A model generated the notes under the pieces. The model saw only the letters and a program-made list of their open reading frames with translations, was not told where the DNA came from and did no database searches. This document shows, in pieces, positions 1-7,391 of a stretch of DNA of 14,255 bases. Location of the stretch: positions 1-14,255 of the forward strand of contig JAHEHB010000101.1 in the NCBI GenBank assembly GCA_024644775.1. Reading direction: 5' to 3'. The translations under genes were made by a program, and so were the position numbers. The stretch comes from Deltaproteobacteria bacterium (GTDB taxonomy: Bacteria; Desulfobacterota; Desulfobacteria; Desulfobacterales; SURF-15). Each line of letters starts with the position of its first letter. Within the stretch, counting starts at the first letter, position 1.

Positions 1-130
1 GGACATCCAGGATGTCTCCATTAAGAATGATTTCATACGTTTCAGGGATAGTCTTGAAAACGCGCTCAAATTCTTGGTGCAAACAGTATGGGGAACCGAT
101 GTGTAAGTCGCTGAAAATAATCGCTCTCAT
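1..130 (-). CDS. Calcineurin-like metallophosphoesterase, N-terminal fragment (LpxH/UDP-2,3-diacylglucosamine hydrolase-like)
   Basis: This is the first 43 codons of a minus-strand gene whose remainder lies beyond the left edge. Translation from the ATG at 128-130 gives MRAIIFSDLHIGS at the N-terminus and ends in ILNGDILDV. The D-x-H motif (Asp8, His10) and the later N-G-D-x-x-D motif (Asp39, Asp42) are the first two metal-binding motifs of the calcineurin-like phosphoesterase fold, spaced as in the family. The SDLHIGS start and the NGDI(L/F)D pattern most resemble the LpxH/YbbF-like group, which cleaves UDP-2,3-diacylglucosamine in lipid A synthesis, but the substrate cannot be decided from 43 residues. 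A GTG two codons upstream (134-136) is an alternative start. Neither start has a strong Shine-Dalgarno sequence; GGGTG is very close to the ATG. It is the last minus-strand gene after aat, 285 bp downstream of it. Confidence 0.8.
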   Translation of the reverse strand, partial: MRAIIFSDLHIGSPYCLHQEFERVFKTIPETYEIILNGDILDV

Positions 131-415
131 TTTCACCCGGAGATTTTCTCACAATCCATTATTCCAAGATCCCGATCCCGCTAAAGACGAGACCTTCAAC
201 ATTCCACTTGAGGCACGGCCCCGATACGTTTCCCATTGCAACCTTTTCATTTAATGGACTCCAATGAATGCGACGCAACAGAGCAACGATTCGGTTAGAT
301 TTACTATCTTACCGGGTTCTGCGGAATAAGCAAGTCGTTTGAAAGGGAAGGATTTGGAATTTAAAACTTACCTGTCCCGTTAAAAGGTTTGTGGGATTTA
401 AAACATGACGCCGCA
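131..415. other. Intergenic gap between aat and the metallophosphoesterase
   Basis: This 285-bp stretch has no convincing gene. Plus-strand reading frames here are short and antisense to the flanking genes. I see no tRNA, no clear terminator and no convincing promoter. A single copy of a TTGGAATAATGG-like word lies near 152-168 on the minus strand. It resembles the 8-bp repeat units found near 7284 and 8409, but one copy is not enough to call a repeat. Confidence 0.5.
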
Positions 416-1120
416 TCACGCCGTTGCACCACTAACCCCCTTGAAACTCCACTTCCCTCGCTTGGTCGGCGCATCTAAAGCTCGTTTTAGTTTCTTTAAA
501 AACTCCTGTCTCGGTATTTTTCTGGCACCGAGCCGTAAAAGATGCGTGGTTGTCACCTGGCAATCGATGAGTTCAAACGAATGGGTTTCAAGGTACGCAG
601 TAAGTCCAAACAACGTCGCTTTCGATGCATTGCTGATTCGGGTAAACATGGACTCTCCGAAAAAACATTTACCCAACGAAACACCGTATAGGCCGCCGGC
701 AAGATCTTCGCCGTACCAAGCTTCAACCGAATGTGCAAAACCGGCTTCATGAAGGTTGCAGTAGGCATTGATCATCTCATCTGTTATCCAGGTACCTTCT
801 CCTTTTTCGGACCTCACCTGTGCGCATTCCAGGATGACGGTTTTAAATGCGGTATCTATGCTTAGCCGAAAATTTCCTTTTCGAATCACCTTTTTTAAAC
901 TTTTGGAAATCTTTAATTCCCAAGGATAGAGGATTAATCTCGGGTCCGGGGACCACCAAAGTATCGGTTCGCCATTTGAGTACCACGGAAAGATCCCCAT
1001 TTGATAGGCGAGAAGGAGGCGTTGCTGGCTAAGATCTCCACCGATAGCCAACAAACCGTCGTTTCGCGCAAGAGATGGTGGGGGAAAGACGAGCTTATCC
1101 GATAAGAGATATACGGGCAT
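416..1120 (-). CDS. aat: Leucyl/phenylalanyl-tRNA--protein transferase
   Basis: Aat transfers Leu or Phe from an aminoacyl-tRNA to the N-terminal Arg or Lys of a protein in the cytoplasm, creating a primary N-degron for ClpS/ClpAP. The 234-residue product matches the usual family length. Near the N-terminus it carries the signature GLLAIGGDLS, then YQMGIFPWYS and ILWWSPDPR. GGLYGVSLGKCFFGESMF, in the middle, is the conserved GNAT-fold core. The start at 1120 fits the family N-terminus (VYLLSDKLVFPPPSLA). No Shine-Dalgarno sequence precedes it: the upstream minus strand reads CACTCTTTTA, and a 7-bp-unit repeat arm begins only 6 bp upstream. The gene follows clpA in the same direction but is separated by 245 bp filled with repeats. 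The enzyme identity is secure; whether it is co-transcribed with clpSA is open. Confidence 0.97.
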   Translation of the reverse strand: MPVYLLSDKLVFPPPSLARNDGLLAIGGDLSQQRLLLAYQMGIFPWYSNGEPILWWSPDPRLILYPWELKISKSLKKVIRKGNFRLSIDTAFKTVILECAQVRSEKGEGTWITDEMINAYCNLHEAGFAHSVEAWYGEDLAGGLYGVSLGKCFFGESMFTRISNASKATLFGLTAYLETHSFELIDCQVTTTHLLRLGARKIPRQEFLKKLKRALDAPTKRGKWSFKGVSGATA

Positions 1121-1126
1121 TAAAAG

Positions 1127-1216
1127 AGTGTTTTGTATTCAGTGTTTGGTGTTTAGCATTTCAACAAACTGTTACGAAGCAACATATTTCAATCAAAATA
1201 CTAAATACGAAACACT
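1127..1216. repeat. Inverted-arm repeat built of degenerate 7-bp units (GTGTTT type)
   Basis: The left arm (1127-1161) is five consecutive 7-mers of the form NGTNTTN, for example AGTGTTT then TGTATTC. The right arm (1189-1216) is the complement of the same units, read on the minus strand as AGTGTTT, CGTATTT and AGTATTT. The arms are inverted and match at about 17 of 20 positions, so a transcript could form a long imperfect stem with a 27-nt spacer. The element abuts the aat start codon (6 bp) and lies in the clpA-aat gap. There is no coding potential beyond low-complexity frames. Confidence 0.75.
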
Positions 1217-1222
1217 ATAAAC

Positions 1223-1254
1223 TTGATGAATTCGGCTGTTTACGAATTCATCAA
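1223..1254. repeat. Perfect 12-bp palindrome with 8-nt loop between clpA and aat
   Basis: TTGATGAATTCG (1223-1234) and CGAATTCATCAA (1243-1254) are perfect reverse complements around an 8-base loop. On the minus strand the stem is downstream of clpA and upstream of aat. No T-run follows on either strand, so it is not a typical intrinsic terminator. It might be an mRNA end-protecting stem, an operator, or part of the adjoining repeat cluster. Confidence 0.7.
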
Positions 1255-1255
1255 A

Positions 1256-1340
1256 ATTCCGGAATCCAGTAAATTCAATGACTTCTGGATGCCGGATCAA
1301 GTCCGGCATAACGGTTTTAGGACTTTTTACGAGTTTATCA
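1256..1340. repeat. REP/dRS3-like palindromic repeat, copy A (short form)
   Basis: This element begins ATTCCGGAATCCAG, contains CTGGATGCCGG and the hairpin GCCGGatcaagtCCGGC, and ends in CGAGTTTATCA. It aligns with the element at 6955-7077: about 35 of 37 bases match in the left block and 43 of 47 in the right block. Copy A lacks a 24-base internal module present in the other copy. The ATTCC...GGAATCCAG core resembles the widespread class of small palindromic intergenic repeats (dRS3-like). The resemblance is by eye. Confidence 0.8.
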
Positions 1341-1353
1341 AGCTTCAGTCATT

Positions 1354-1395
1354 ACGTTTCAAGAATCAATTATCACGTTTCGAGTTGCGAAAATC
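1354..1395. repeat. Run of six 7-bp units overlapping the 3' end of clpA
   Basis: Six consecutive 7-mers ending in TC or GC run from 1354 to 1395. They include ACGTTTC twice (1354-1360 and 1375-1381), with AAGAATC, AATTATC, GAGTTGC and GAAAATC. The tract covers the clpA stop codon (1366-1368) and its last roughly nine codons. The unit resembles the CGATTTT-type 7-mers just after gcvPB at 13880-13907. The period is clear, but the units are degenerate. Confidence 0.5.
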
Positions 1396-3621
1396 GAAGG
1401 TAAGTTTATCGTTCTTGGTGTCGACAAAGACATGGCCTCCTTTTTCCAAACGCCCAAATAAGAGTTCGTCGGAAAGAATGTCCTTAATTTCTTTCTGGAT
1501 AAGCCTGCCCAGAGGCCGAGCCCCCATCTTAGGATCGTGACCTCTTTTTGCAAGCCAGTTTCGAGCGGTGGAAGACAAAGATATGGTAACCTTTTTAACG
1601 GAGGTTTGTATTTGCAGTTCCGCCATGAATTTGTCCACTACTTTTTCCATGATTTCAACCGTCAGGGCATTAAAATTTACGATCCCATCCAGTCGATTTC
1701 TAAATTCCGGGCTAAAAAAGCGCTCAACCGCCTTTTTTCCCTTAGAGGCGGTTTCATCTTTGGCCTCCCTGAAACCAATGGTCTGGCTGCTCATCTCTCT
1801 GGCGCCGGCATTGGATGTCATCATGACAATAACATTTCGAAAATCCGCCCGTTTTCCGGTATTGTCCGTCAGTGTCGCATGATCTAAGACCTGGAGTAAA
1901 ATGTTATACAAGTCGATATGCGCTTTTTCAATTTCATCCAGCAACAACACGCTGTAAGGATGTTTCCGAATACCATCCGTGAGCAATCCGCCCTGGTCGA
2001 AACCGATGTAGCCCGGTGGTGCGCCGATCAGCCGGGCGACGGCATGCTTTTCCATATACTCACTCATGTCGAATCGAATAAATTCAATCCCCAGGAGCTG
2101 TGCCACTTGTCGCGCAACCTCTGTCTTTCCAACACCGGTCGGACCGGTAAACAAAAAGGAGCCGATGGGTCTTTCGGGAGCTCCCAGTCCGGCACGGGAG
2201 CGCTTTATCGCTGTAACCATAGATTTTAGAGCATCATCTTGACCGAACACCACTTTCTTGAGTCTGTCTTCAAGCGTCTCCAATTGCATGCGATCGGATG
2301 TTGACACACTTCGATTGGGGATTTTTGCAATTTTCGCAACGATCTTTTCAATATCCGAAGGATGAATCTTCTTTCGGTTGGGACCGCCATTCAACCGTAT
2401 AAAAGCTCCCGCCTCATCGATGACATCAATGGCTTTGTCCGGGAGATATCGATCGTTGATGTATTTGGCAGACAATTCCACCGCGGCTTTTAGCGCTGAG
2501 TCTGTATATTCAATGCCGTGATAGTCCTCATAATAGGATCGAAGTCCCTTCAAGATCTTAATGGATTCGGGAATCGGCGGTTCCGGAATTTCAATCCTTT
2601 CGAATCGACGGGAAAGTGCCCGATCCTTTTCAAAGTGGTTTTTATACTCTTCGTAGGTTGTTGAACCGATACAGCGTAATTCACCCGTGGCAAGTGCCGG
2701 TTTTAATATATTCGACGCATCCATGGATCCGCCACTGGTTGCGCCGGCCCCCACAACGGTGTGGATTTCGTCAATGAATAGAATCGCATCCTTTTTCTTT
2801 TGAAGTGCGGCAATAACGCCCTTTAAGCGTTGCTCAAAATCCCCGCGGAATTTGGTGCCGGCGAGTAAACCGCCGAGATCAAGTGAATAGATACGGAAAT
2901 TTTTGAGTAAATCGGGAACTTCTTCCTTCTGTATCTTTTGCGCCAACCCTTCGGCCATGGCTGTCTTGCCGACACCCGGATCTCCCACGTAAATAGGATT
3001 ATTCTTGCGACGTCTGCAGAGTACCTGAATGGTTCTCTCGACCTCAAGTCCTCTGCCAATCAGTGGGTCCAATTTCCCTGCGGCGGCACGTTCGACAAGG
3101 TCGATGGTAAACATCTCCAAGGGATCAGACTTTTTCTTTTTCTCTCCCTTTTCTGTTTTCAAAAATCCCCCCGATAGCTGACGGTAGGATGCATCGGACA
3201 TACCATGGGAAATATAGTTTAGAATGTCCAAACGGGTAATTCCCTCCTGGCTCATAAAATATGCTGCGTGGGAATCTTTTTCTTGAAAAATGGCGATCAA
3301 TATATCACCGACGGTTACTTCTTGCTTTTCTGCAGAACGCGCGTGGTTGACCGCCCGTTGGATGACTCGTTGAAATCCGACCGTCTGCTGGAGAACATAT
3401 TCCTTTCCCTGGGGAATCTGTTCCATCTGATCATCGAAAAAAGTTTCTAGCCGGTATTTTAAGTTGTCCACATTTCCGGAACAATTCTCGACGATGTCAA
3501 TGCCCGAGCTGTCATGTAAAATAGCGTAAAGAACGTGCTCGATGCACACATATTCATGACGCCTTTTTTTCGCTTCCCTTACTGCAAAACCAAGAGTAAC
3601 GCTGAGTTCTTTATTAATCAT
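1366..3621 (-). CDS. clpA: ATP-dependent Clp protease ATP-binding subunit ClpA
   Basis: ClpA is the AAA+ unfoldase that, with ClpP, degrades N-end rule substrates and other cytoplasmic proteins. The 751 residues are close to the usual ClpA length. Two ClpN repeats occupy about residues 1-140. The first AAA+ module has Walker A GDPGVGKT (213-220) and Walker B LFIDEI (281-286). The second has Walker A GPTGVGKT (493-500) and Walker B LLLDEI (559-564). The IGF tripeptide at 615-617 matches the ClpP-docking loop of ClpA/ClpX proteins. There is no ClpB/ClpC-type coiled-coil insertion, which supports ClpA. The start at 3621 has GAGG 8-9 bases upstream and lies 3 bp after the clpS stop, so the two genes are almost certainly co-transcribed. 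The last residues (RNSKRDN) fall in a 7-bp repeat tract and may be acquired tail sequence. clpP is not in the window. Confidence 0.97.
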   Translation of the reverse strand: MINKELSVTLGFAVREAKKRRHEYVCIEHVLYAILHDSSGIDIVENCSGNVDNLKYRLETFFDDQMEQIPQGKEYVLQQTVGFQRVIQRAVNHARSAEKQEVTVGDILIAIFQEKDSHAAYFMSQEGITRLDILNYISHGMSDASYRQLSGGFLKTEKGEKKKKSDPLEMFTIDLVERAAAGKLDPLIGRGLEVERTIQVLCRRRKNNPIYVGDPGVGKTAMAEGLAQKIQKEEVPDLLKNFRIYSLDLGGLLAGTKFRGDFEQRLKGVIAALQKKKDAILFIDEIHTVVGAGATSGGSMDASNILKPALATGELRCIGSTTYEEYKNHFEKDRALSRRFERIEIPEPPIPESIKILKGLRSYYEDYHGIEYTDSALKAAVELSAKYINDRYLPDKAIDVIDEAGAFIRLNGGPNRKKIHPSDIEKIVAKIAKIPNRSVSTSDRMQLETLEDRLKKVVFGQDDALKSMVTAIKRSRAGLGAPERPIGSFLFTGPTGVGKTEVARQVAQLLGIEFIRFDMSEYMEKHAVARLIGAPPGYIGFDQGGLLTDGIRKHPYSVLLLDEIEKAHIDLYNILLQVLDHATLTDNTGKRADFRNVIVMMTSNAGAREMSSQTIGFREAKDETASKGKKAVERFFSPEFRNRLDGIVNFNALTVEIMEKVVDKFMAELQIQTSVKKVTISLSSTARNWLAKRGHDPKMGARPLGRLIQKEIKDILSDELLFGRLEKGGHVFVDTKNDKLTFDFRNSKRDN

Positions 3622-3624
3622 TGC

Positions 3625-3939
3625 CTATTCCTCTTCCATAGAACACTTCAGTGGAAAGCCGTTTTCTTTTGCTAACAGATGCACGGTATCCACCTTTGTT
3701 TCCGCAACTTCATACGTGTAAGAACCGCAAATGCCGGCTCCCTTTTTGTGGACATTCAACATAATTCGCGTCGCTTCTTCAACAGGTTTCTGAAAAACAT
3801 GCATGAGGATTTCGACCACAAACTCCATCGTGGTGTAATCGTCGTTGTGGAGAAGCACGCGATACATGGGCGGTTCTTCAATCTCCGCTTCAGTATCGGA
3901 TGTTACCAATTCTTCCAAATCGGGCCGATGTTCACCCAT
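3625..3939 (-). CDS. clpS: ATP-dependent Clp protease adaptor ClpS
   Basis: ClpS binds proteins with bulky hydrophobic N-termini and delivers them to ClpA. The 104-residue product has a flexible acidic N-terminus (about residues 1-22), needed in the family for substrate hand-over. The folded core follows, beginning YRVLLHNDDYTTMEFVVEIL (residues 26-45). NDDYTTMEFV supplies the substrate-pocket residues seen in the family; GICGSYTYEVAETKV and ENGFPLKC are also characteristic. The start at 3939 is fixed by a strong AGGAGG five to six bases upstream. The gene is the first of the clpS-clpA pair, 137 bp downstream of secA, with a plausible sigma-70 promoter in that gap. Confidence 0.97.
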   Translation of the reverse strand: MGEHRPDLEELVTSDTEAEIEEPPMYRVLLHNDDYTTMEFVVEILMHVFQKPVEEATRIMLNVHKKGAGICGSYTYEVAETKVDTVHLLAKENGFPLKCSMEEE

Positions 3940-4034
3940 GTTTACCCTCCTATGACATCATCCGCTGGTGATTCAGAAGAACGATCTGCACGATTGCACC
4001 CAATCCAACGAAGCAGTAAATCGCACTGAAGTAC

Positions 4035-4062
4035 ACTATAAGCATTTCAGCTTTAGTTGCAA
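4035..4062 (-). promoter_or_regulatory. Candidate sigma-70 promoter for clpS-clpA
   Basis: On the minus strand a -35 TTGCAA (4057-4062) and a -10 TATAGT (4035-4040) are 16 bp apart. Transcription would begin near 4028, about 90 bases before the clpS ATG. It lies just after the secA stop, which fits a separate clpSA transcript. This is motif matching by eye only. Confidence 0.4.
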
Positions 4063-4076
4063 AGGCACGTCAGGTT

Positions 4077-6599
4077 CTACCTGCCGCAGCACTTTTTATA
4101 TTTCTTACCGCTTCCACATGGGCAAGGCGCATTTCGACCGACCTTTTTCTCGTCTCGTTTTACCGGTTGTTTTTTTGCTGCCTCTTCTCCATGAGAAAAT
4201 ACGAGATCTTGTTCCTTCGGTTTACGAAAATCATCGATTGTTTCCGGTTGCGCCAACTGAATTCGAAACAGGATTTCCAGTGTTTCATCTTTAACCCTGG
4301 AAATCATGTCCTGAAACATTTCATAGCCTTCTTTTTTATAAACAACCAAGGGGTTCTGCTGTGCATACCCCCTGAGACCGATTCCTTCTTTCAGATGATC
4401 CATGCTCAACAGATGATCTTTCCAGAGACTATCGATGGTTTGCAGCATCACCATCCGTTCCAGATGCCGGAACTCCTCAAAACCGACAGCAGTTTCTTTA
4501 TCGTTATAAACTTCGACAGCCTTATCAGTGATCGTTTTCAACAAATCTTCTTTGGTCATTGTCTCTAAAGAATTGGTTGCGATGCTCAATCGAAGATTGT
4601 ATTGTTTAAAGATTGTCTTCTCAAGGCCCTTGATATCCCACTCTTCGGGAAGTACATTTTCATCCGCAAAGGTATCGACGATCTCTTCCGCTTTCTCGCT
4701 GATCATTTCCTCTATGGATTCCCTCAAGTTCCTTCCATCCAAAATTTCTTTTCGCTGTCGATAAATTATTTCCCGCTGCTGATTCATGACATCGTCGTAT
4801 TCTAATAAATGCTTTCGAATATCAAAATTATGACCCTCGACTTTTCTCTGAGCGTTTTCGATCGCCTTGCTGATAAGATTGTGTTCGATGGGCTCCCCTT
4901 CCTGCATTCCCAGCTTGTCCATAATACCGGTAATCCGATCGCCACCAAAAATTCGGAGCAGATCATCTTCCAGAGCCAAGTAAAATCGAGAAGACCCCTG
5001 GTCTCCCTGCCTTCCGGATCGACCCCTCAGCTGATTATCAATTCTGCGGCTCTCGTGTCGTTCCGTACCGAGAATATGCAACCCACCAAGCTCGATAACC
5101 CCTTTCCCTAACACAATATCGGTGCCGCGGCCCGCCATGTTGGTTGAAATCGTAACGCCGTTTTTTTGTCCAGCCATTGCAACGATTTCAGCTTCTTTTT
5201 CGTGGTTTTTTGCATTCAAGATCGTGTGAGGAACACCCCGTTTTTTTAGAATTTTACTCAGTTGTTCCGATACGTCTATGGAGATGGTGCCCACCAGAAC
5301 AGGCTGGCCCTTTTCATACAATGCCTCAATCTCGTTCAAAACCGCTTCGTACTTTTCCCGCTTTGTTTTGTAAATGACATCCGGATGATCGAGACGGATC
5401 ATAGGCTCGTTGGTGGGAATTACAGCGACTTCAAGGTCATATATTTTTTTAAACTCAGCAGCTTCCGTATCCGCTGTTCCAGTCATGCCGGCCAGTTTAT
5501 TGTACATCCGGAAATAATTTTGAAATGTGATGGACGCCAATGTCTGGTTCTCATTTGCAATGCGGACGTTTTCCTTTGCCTCGAGCGCTTGGTGCAGCCC
5601 TTCGCTGTATCGACGTCCCGGCATCAGTCGGCCGGTAAATTCATCGACGATGATAACCTCTCCGTCCTTTACAATATAATCTACATCTCGTTTAAATAGT
5701 GTATGGGCCTTAAGCGCTTGATTGATATGGTGTAACAGTTCGATATATTTGGGATCGTATAAGTTCTCCACCTTAAGGAGTCTTTCGGCATGGCCAACGC
5801 CGTCTTCGCTTAACACGGAGCTTCGTGCCTTTTCATCAATGGTGTAATCCGTGTCTCGAACGAGGCGAGGTATGATGTTATTGACCTGATAGTATAGATG
5901 AGTCGATTTTTCCGCGGGGCCCGAAATAATCAACGGCGTTCTTGCCTCATCTACCAAAATGCTGTCCACCTCATCCACAATGGCGAAATTTAGCTCCGGT
6001 TGAACGAGAGAAGCCTCATCGAACTTCATATTGTCCCGAAGGTAATCAAAGCCAAATTCGTTATTTGTACCGTACGTAATGTCCGCGTGGTACGAAGTCT
6101 GACGCTGCGGGTCATCCAGACCATGAAGAATGGTTCCCACAGTGAGACCGAGGAATTTGTAGATGTGTCCCATCCACTCTGTATCTCGCTTTGCCAAATA
6201 ATCATTGACGGTAATAATGTGAACACCTTTACCGGTAAGCGCATTGAGGTAAGCCGGAAGCGTCGCGGCCAGCGTTTTTCCCTCACCGGTTTTCATTTCC
6301 GCAATCTTGCCCTGGTGAAGAACGATACCGCCAATGATTTGACAATCGAAGTGTCGCATTTCCAGAGTTCGAACCGAGGCTTCCCGGACGGTTGCAAACG
6401 CTTCCGGAAGGATATCCTCGAGTGAGGCTCCCTGTTCGATTTTTTCTTTGAATACAGGGGTTTGGGCTCTTAACTCTTCATCACGTTTCGCCTGCATTTC
6501 AGATTCAAACGCATTGACGTCATCTACAAGCGGTTGAAGTTTTTTCAACTCTCGCTCGTTTTTGCTCCCAAACACTTTGGTTAAAAAATTTAGTATCAT
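4077..6599 (-). CDS. secA: Preprotein translocase ATPase SecA
   Basis: SecA is the ATPase that drives secretory and outer-membrane proteins through SecYEG. The 840 residues fit the family. The N-terminus [20 protein letters not shown] matches canonical SecA starts. Walker A MKTGEGKT is at about 102-109, followed by the [19 protein letters not shown] motif. GMTGTA and the second nucleotide-binding fold with [11 protein letters not shown] and GRSGRQGD come next. The C-terminus has the SEC-C zinc motif C-x-C-x8-C-C (Cys826, 828, 837 and 838), which in the family binds zinc and SecB. The ATG at 6599 has no clear Shine-Dalgarno, but the homology of the N-terminus supports it. A 39-codon leader frame and a hairpin lie directly upstream, which may bear on translational control. 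secA is not tightly linked to folD (792 bp). Confidence 0.98.
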   Translation of the reverse strand: MILNFLTKVFGSKNERELKKLQPLVDDVNAFESEMQAKRDEELRAQTPVFKEKIEQGASLEDILPEAFATVREASVRTLEMRHFDCQIIGGIVLHQGKIAEMKTGEGKTLAATLPAYLNALTGKGVHIITVNDYLAKRDTEWMGHIYKFLGLTVGTILHGLDDPQRQTSYHADITYGTNNEFGFDYLRDNMKFDEASLVQPELNFAIVDEVDSILVDEARTPLIISGPAEKSTHLYYQVNNIIPRLVRDTDYTIDEKARSSVLSEDGVGHAERLLKVENLYDPKYIELLHHINQALKAHTLFKRDVDYIVKDGEVIIVDEFTGRLMPGRRYSEGLHQALEAKENVRIANENQTLASITFQNYFRMYNKLAGMTGTADTEAAEFKKIYDLEVAVIPTNEPMIRLDHPDVIYKTKREKYEAVLNEIEALYEKGQPVLVGTISIDVSEQLSKILKKRGVPHTILNAKNHEKEAEIVAMAGQKNGVTISTNMAGRGTDIVLGKGVIELGGLHILGTERHESRRIDNQLRGRSGRQGDQGSSRFYLALEDDLLRIFGGDRITGIMDKLGMQEGEPIEHNLISKAIENAQRKVEGHNFDIRKHLLEYDDVMNQQREIIYRQRKEILDGRNLRESIEEMISEKAEEIVDTFADENVLPEEWDIKGLEKTIFKQYNLRLSIATNSLETMTKEDLLKTITDKAVEVYNDKETAVGFEEFRHLERMVMLQTIDSLWKDHLLSMDHLKEGIGLRGYAQQNPLVVYKKEGYEMFQDMISRVKDETLEILFRIQLAQPETIDDFRKPKEQDLVFSHGEEAAKKQPVKRDEKKVGRNAPCPCGSGKKYKKCCGR

Positions 6600-6685
6600 T
6601 GAACGAATGTTGTCTCTTTTTTCATTTTATCGAATCCGATTTAAGGGATCCGATTTTATAGCTCCGGGTTTTTTGAATCCGGCGA

Positions 6686-6718
6686 TTGGAAGCCATTTTC
6701 AAACCATCCGGCTTCCAA
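6686..6718 (-). promoter_or_regulatory. Hairpin in the secA 5' leader
   Basis: TTGGAAGCC (6686-6694) and GGCTTCCAA (6710-6718) form a perfect 9-bp stem with a 15-base loop. It lies about 90 bases upstream of the secA ATG, inside the leader expected from the candidate promoter at 6761-6790. No T-run follows, so a terminator is unlikely. A role in secA mRNA control is inferred from position only. Confidence 0.4.
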
Positions 6719-6760
6719 AGCCAAAAGACCCAATTTTCCATGTTTGAATGGAACACCTAT

Positions 6761-6790
6761 ATTATATAATGCGTCTCATACATTGTACAA
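6761..6790 (-). promoter_or_regulatory. Candidate sigma-70 promoter for secA
   Basis: On the minus strand a perfect -10 TATAAT (6761-6766) lies 18 bp downstream of TTGTAC (6785-6790), a weak -35. Transcription would start near 6754, giving a leader of about 155 bases before secA. The surrounding AT-richness raises the chance of a random match. Confidence 0.35.
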
Positions 6791-6954
6791 GATAAAATTT
6801 CACAAACATGAGTAAAAAAACGTGTGATTTTGAAGTGTTCACAGAATTTAAATAGATACGTTTACAACGTGATCAAACGTCTCGGAAATTCTAAAGGCAA
6901 TTTAATTTCAGATATCGTTGATGGATTCGTAACCAGTCGATAAACACGCTTTTA

Positions 6955-7077
6955 CGTCATTCCGGCGAAAGCCGGAATCCAGTAATTTCAATGACTTCTG
7001 GATACCGGTCGAAGATCCCGTTCTTTGCGGGGATCAAGTCCGGCATGATGGTTTTGAGACTTTTTACGAGTTTATCA
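6955..7077. repeat. REP/dRS3-like palindromic repeat, copy B (long form)
   Basis: This element starts CGTCATTCCGGCGAAAGCCG, contains the hairpin TTCCGGCgaaaGCCGGAA, and ends in CGAGTTTATCA. Compared with copy A at 1256-1340 it carries an extra 24-base module (about 7009-7032) with its own inverted repeat, GATCCCG...CGGGGATC. A near-identical module occurs alone at 8714-8737. The outer sequence is the kind of small mobile palindrome seen scattered between genes in many bacteria. Confidence 0.85.
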
Positions 7078-7079
7078 TA

Positions 7080-7237
7080 GTTAATTGGTTAATGAGTTGA
7101 CTGGTCGAGTGGTTGCAAATATAGATTTATCCGATATTTGCTAAATAATTGGACACCTGGCGTTTTTAGAATCCTAACATGCTGAATTGATTGATATAAT
7201 TTTACTAATCAAGCAGTTAACCAGTAAACCATTCAAC
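7080..7237. repeat. Inverted-arm repeat built of degenerate 8-bp units (GTTAACTG type)
   Basis: The left arm (7080-7116) is four 8-mers plus a partial one, beginning GTTAATTG then GTTAATGA. The right arm (7198-7237) carries the complementary units, read on the minus strand as GTTGAATG, GTTTACTG and GTTAACTG. The arms face each other across an 81-bp spacer of unrelated sequence. The element follows directly on the REP-like repeat that ends at 7077. Confidence 0.7.
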
Positions 7238-7283
7238 AGGGTATGAAATTTTTTTTTCTGCACCCGATTCTTACCGCTGCGGC

Positions 7284-7362
7284 ATGGAATAATGGAACGA
7301 TGGAACTGTGGATAGAATTCCTTCTGACCCATCATTCCATCATCCCTATCATTTTGTCATTC
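7284..7362. repeat. Inverted-arm repeat built of degenerate 8-bp units (ATGGAATA type), copy 1
   Basis: The left arm (7284-7315) has four 8-mers: ATGGAATA, ATGGAACG, ATGGAACT and GTGGATAG. The right arm (7328-7362) has four complementary 8-mers, including ATCATTCC and ATCATCCC. The spacer is only 12 bp. The element lies 30 bp from the folD stop codon. The same unit builds the element at 8409-8559 on the other side of folD. Confidence 0.75.
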
Positions 7363-7391
7363 AAACGGGTAGTTCCTGCTCACAAAAAAAC

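Larger units (their letters stand above)
6600..7391. other. Long intergenic region between folD and secA
   Basis: This 792-bp stretch has no convincing gene. From the secA side it holds a 5' leader with a hairpin and a short open frame (6622-6741), a candidate minus-strand promoter (6761-6790), and about 160 bp of AT-rich sequence with no recognised content. Next come a REP-like repeat (6955-7077), an inverted-arm element of 8-bp GTTAACTG-like units (7080-7237), and a second inverted-arm element of 8-bp ATGGAATA-like units (7284-7362) reaching to within 30 bp of the folD stop. No tRNA or convincing intrinsic terminator was found. Confidence 0.6.

Noticed and set aside
6808..6855. Plus-strand 15-codon frame starting MSKKTCDF
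   Set aside because: It is very short, has no Shine-Dalgarno, and lies opposite the secA leader region in AT-rich sequence where such frames arise by chance.
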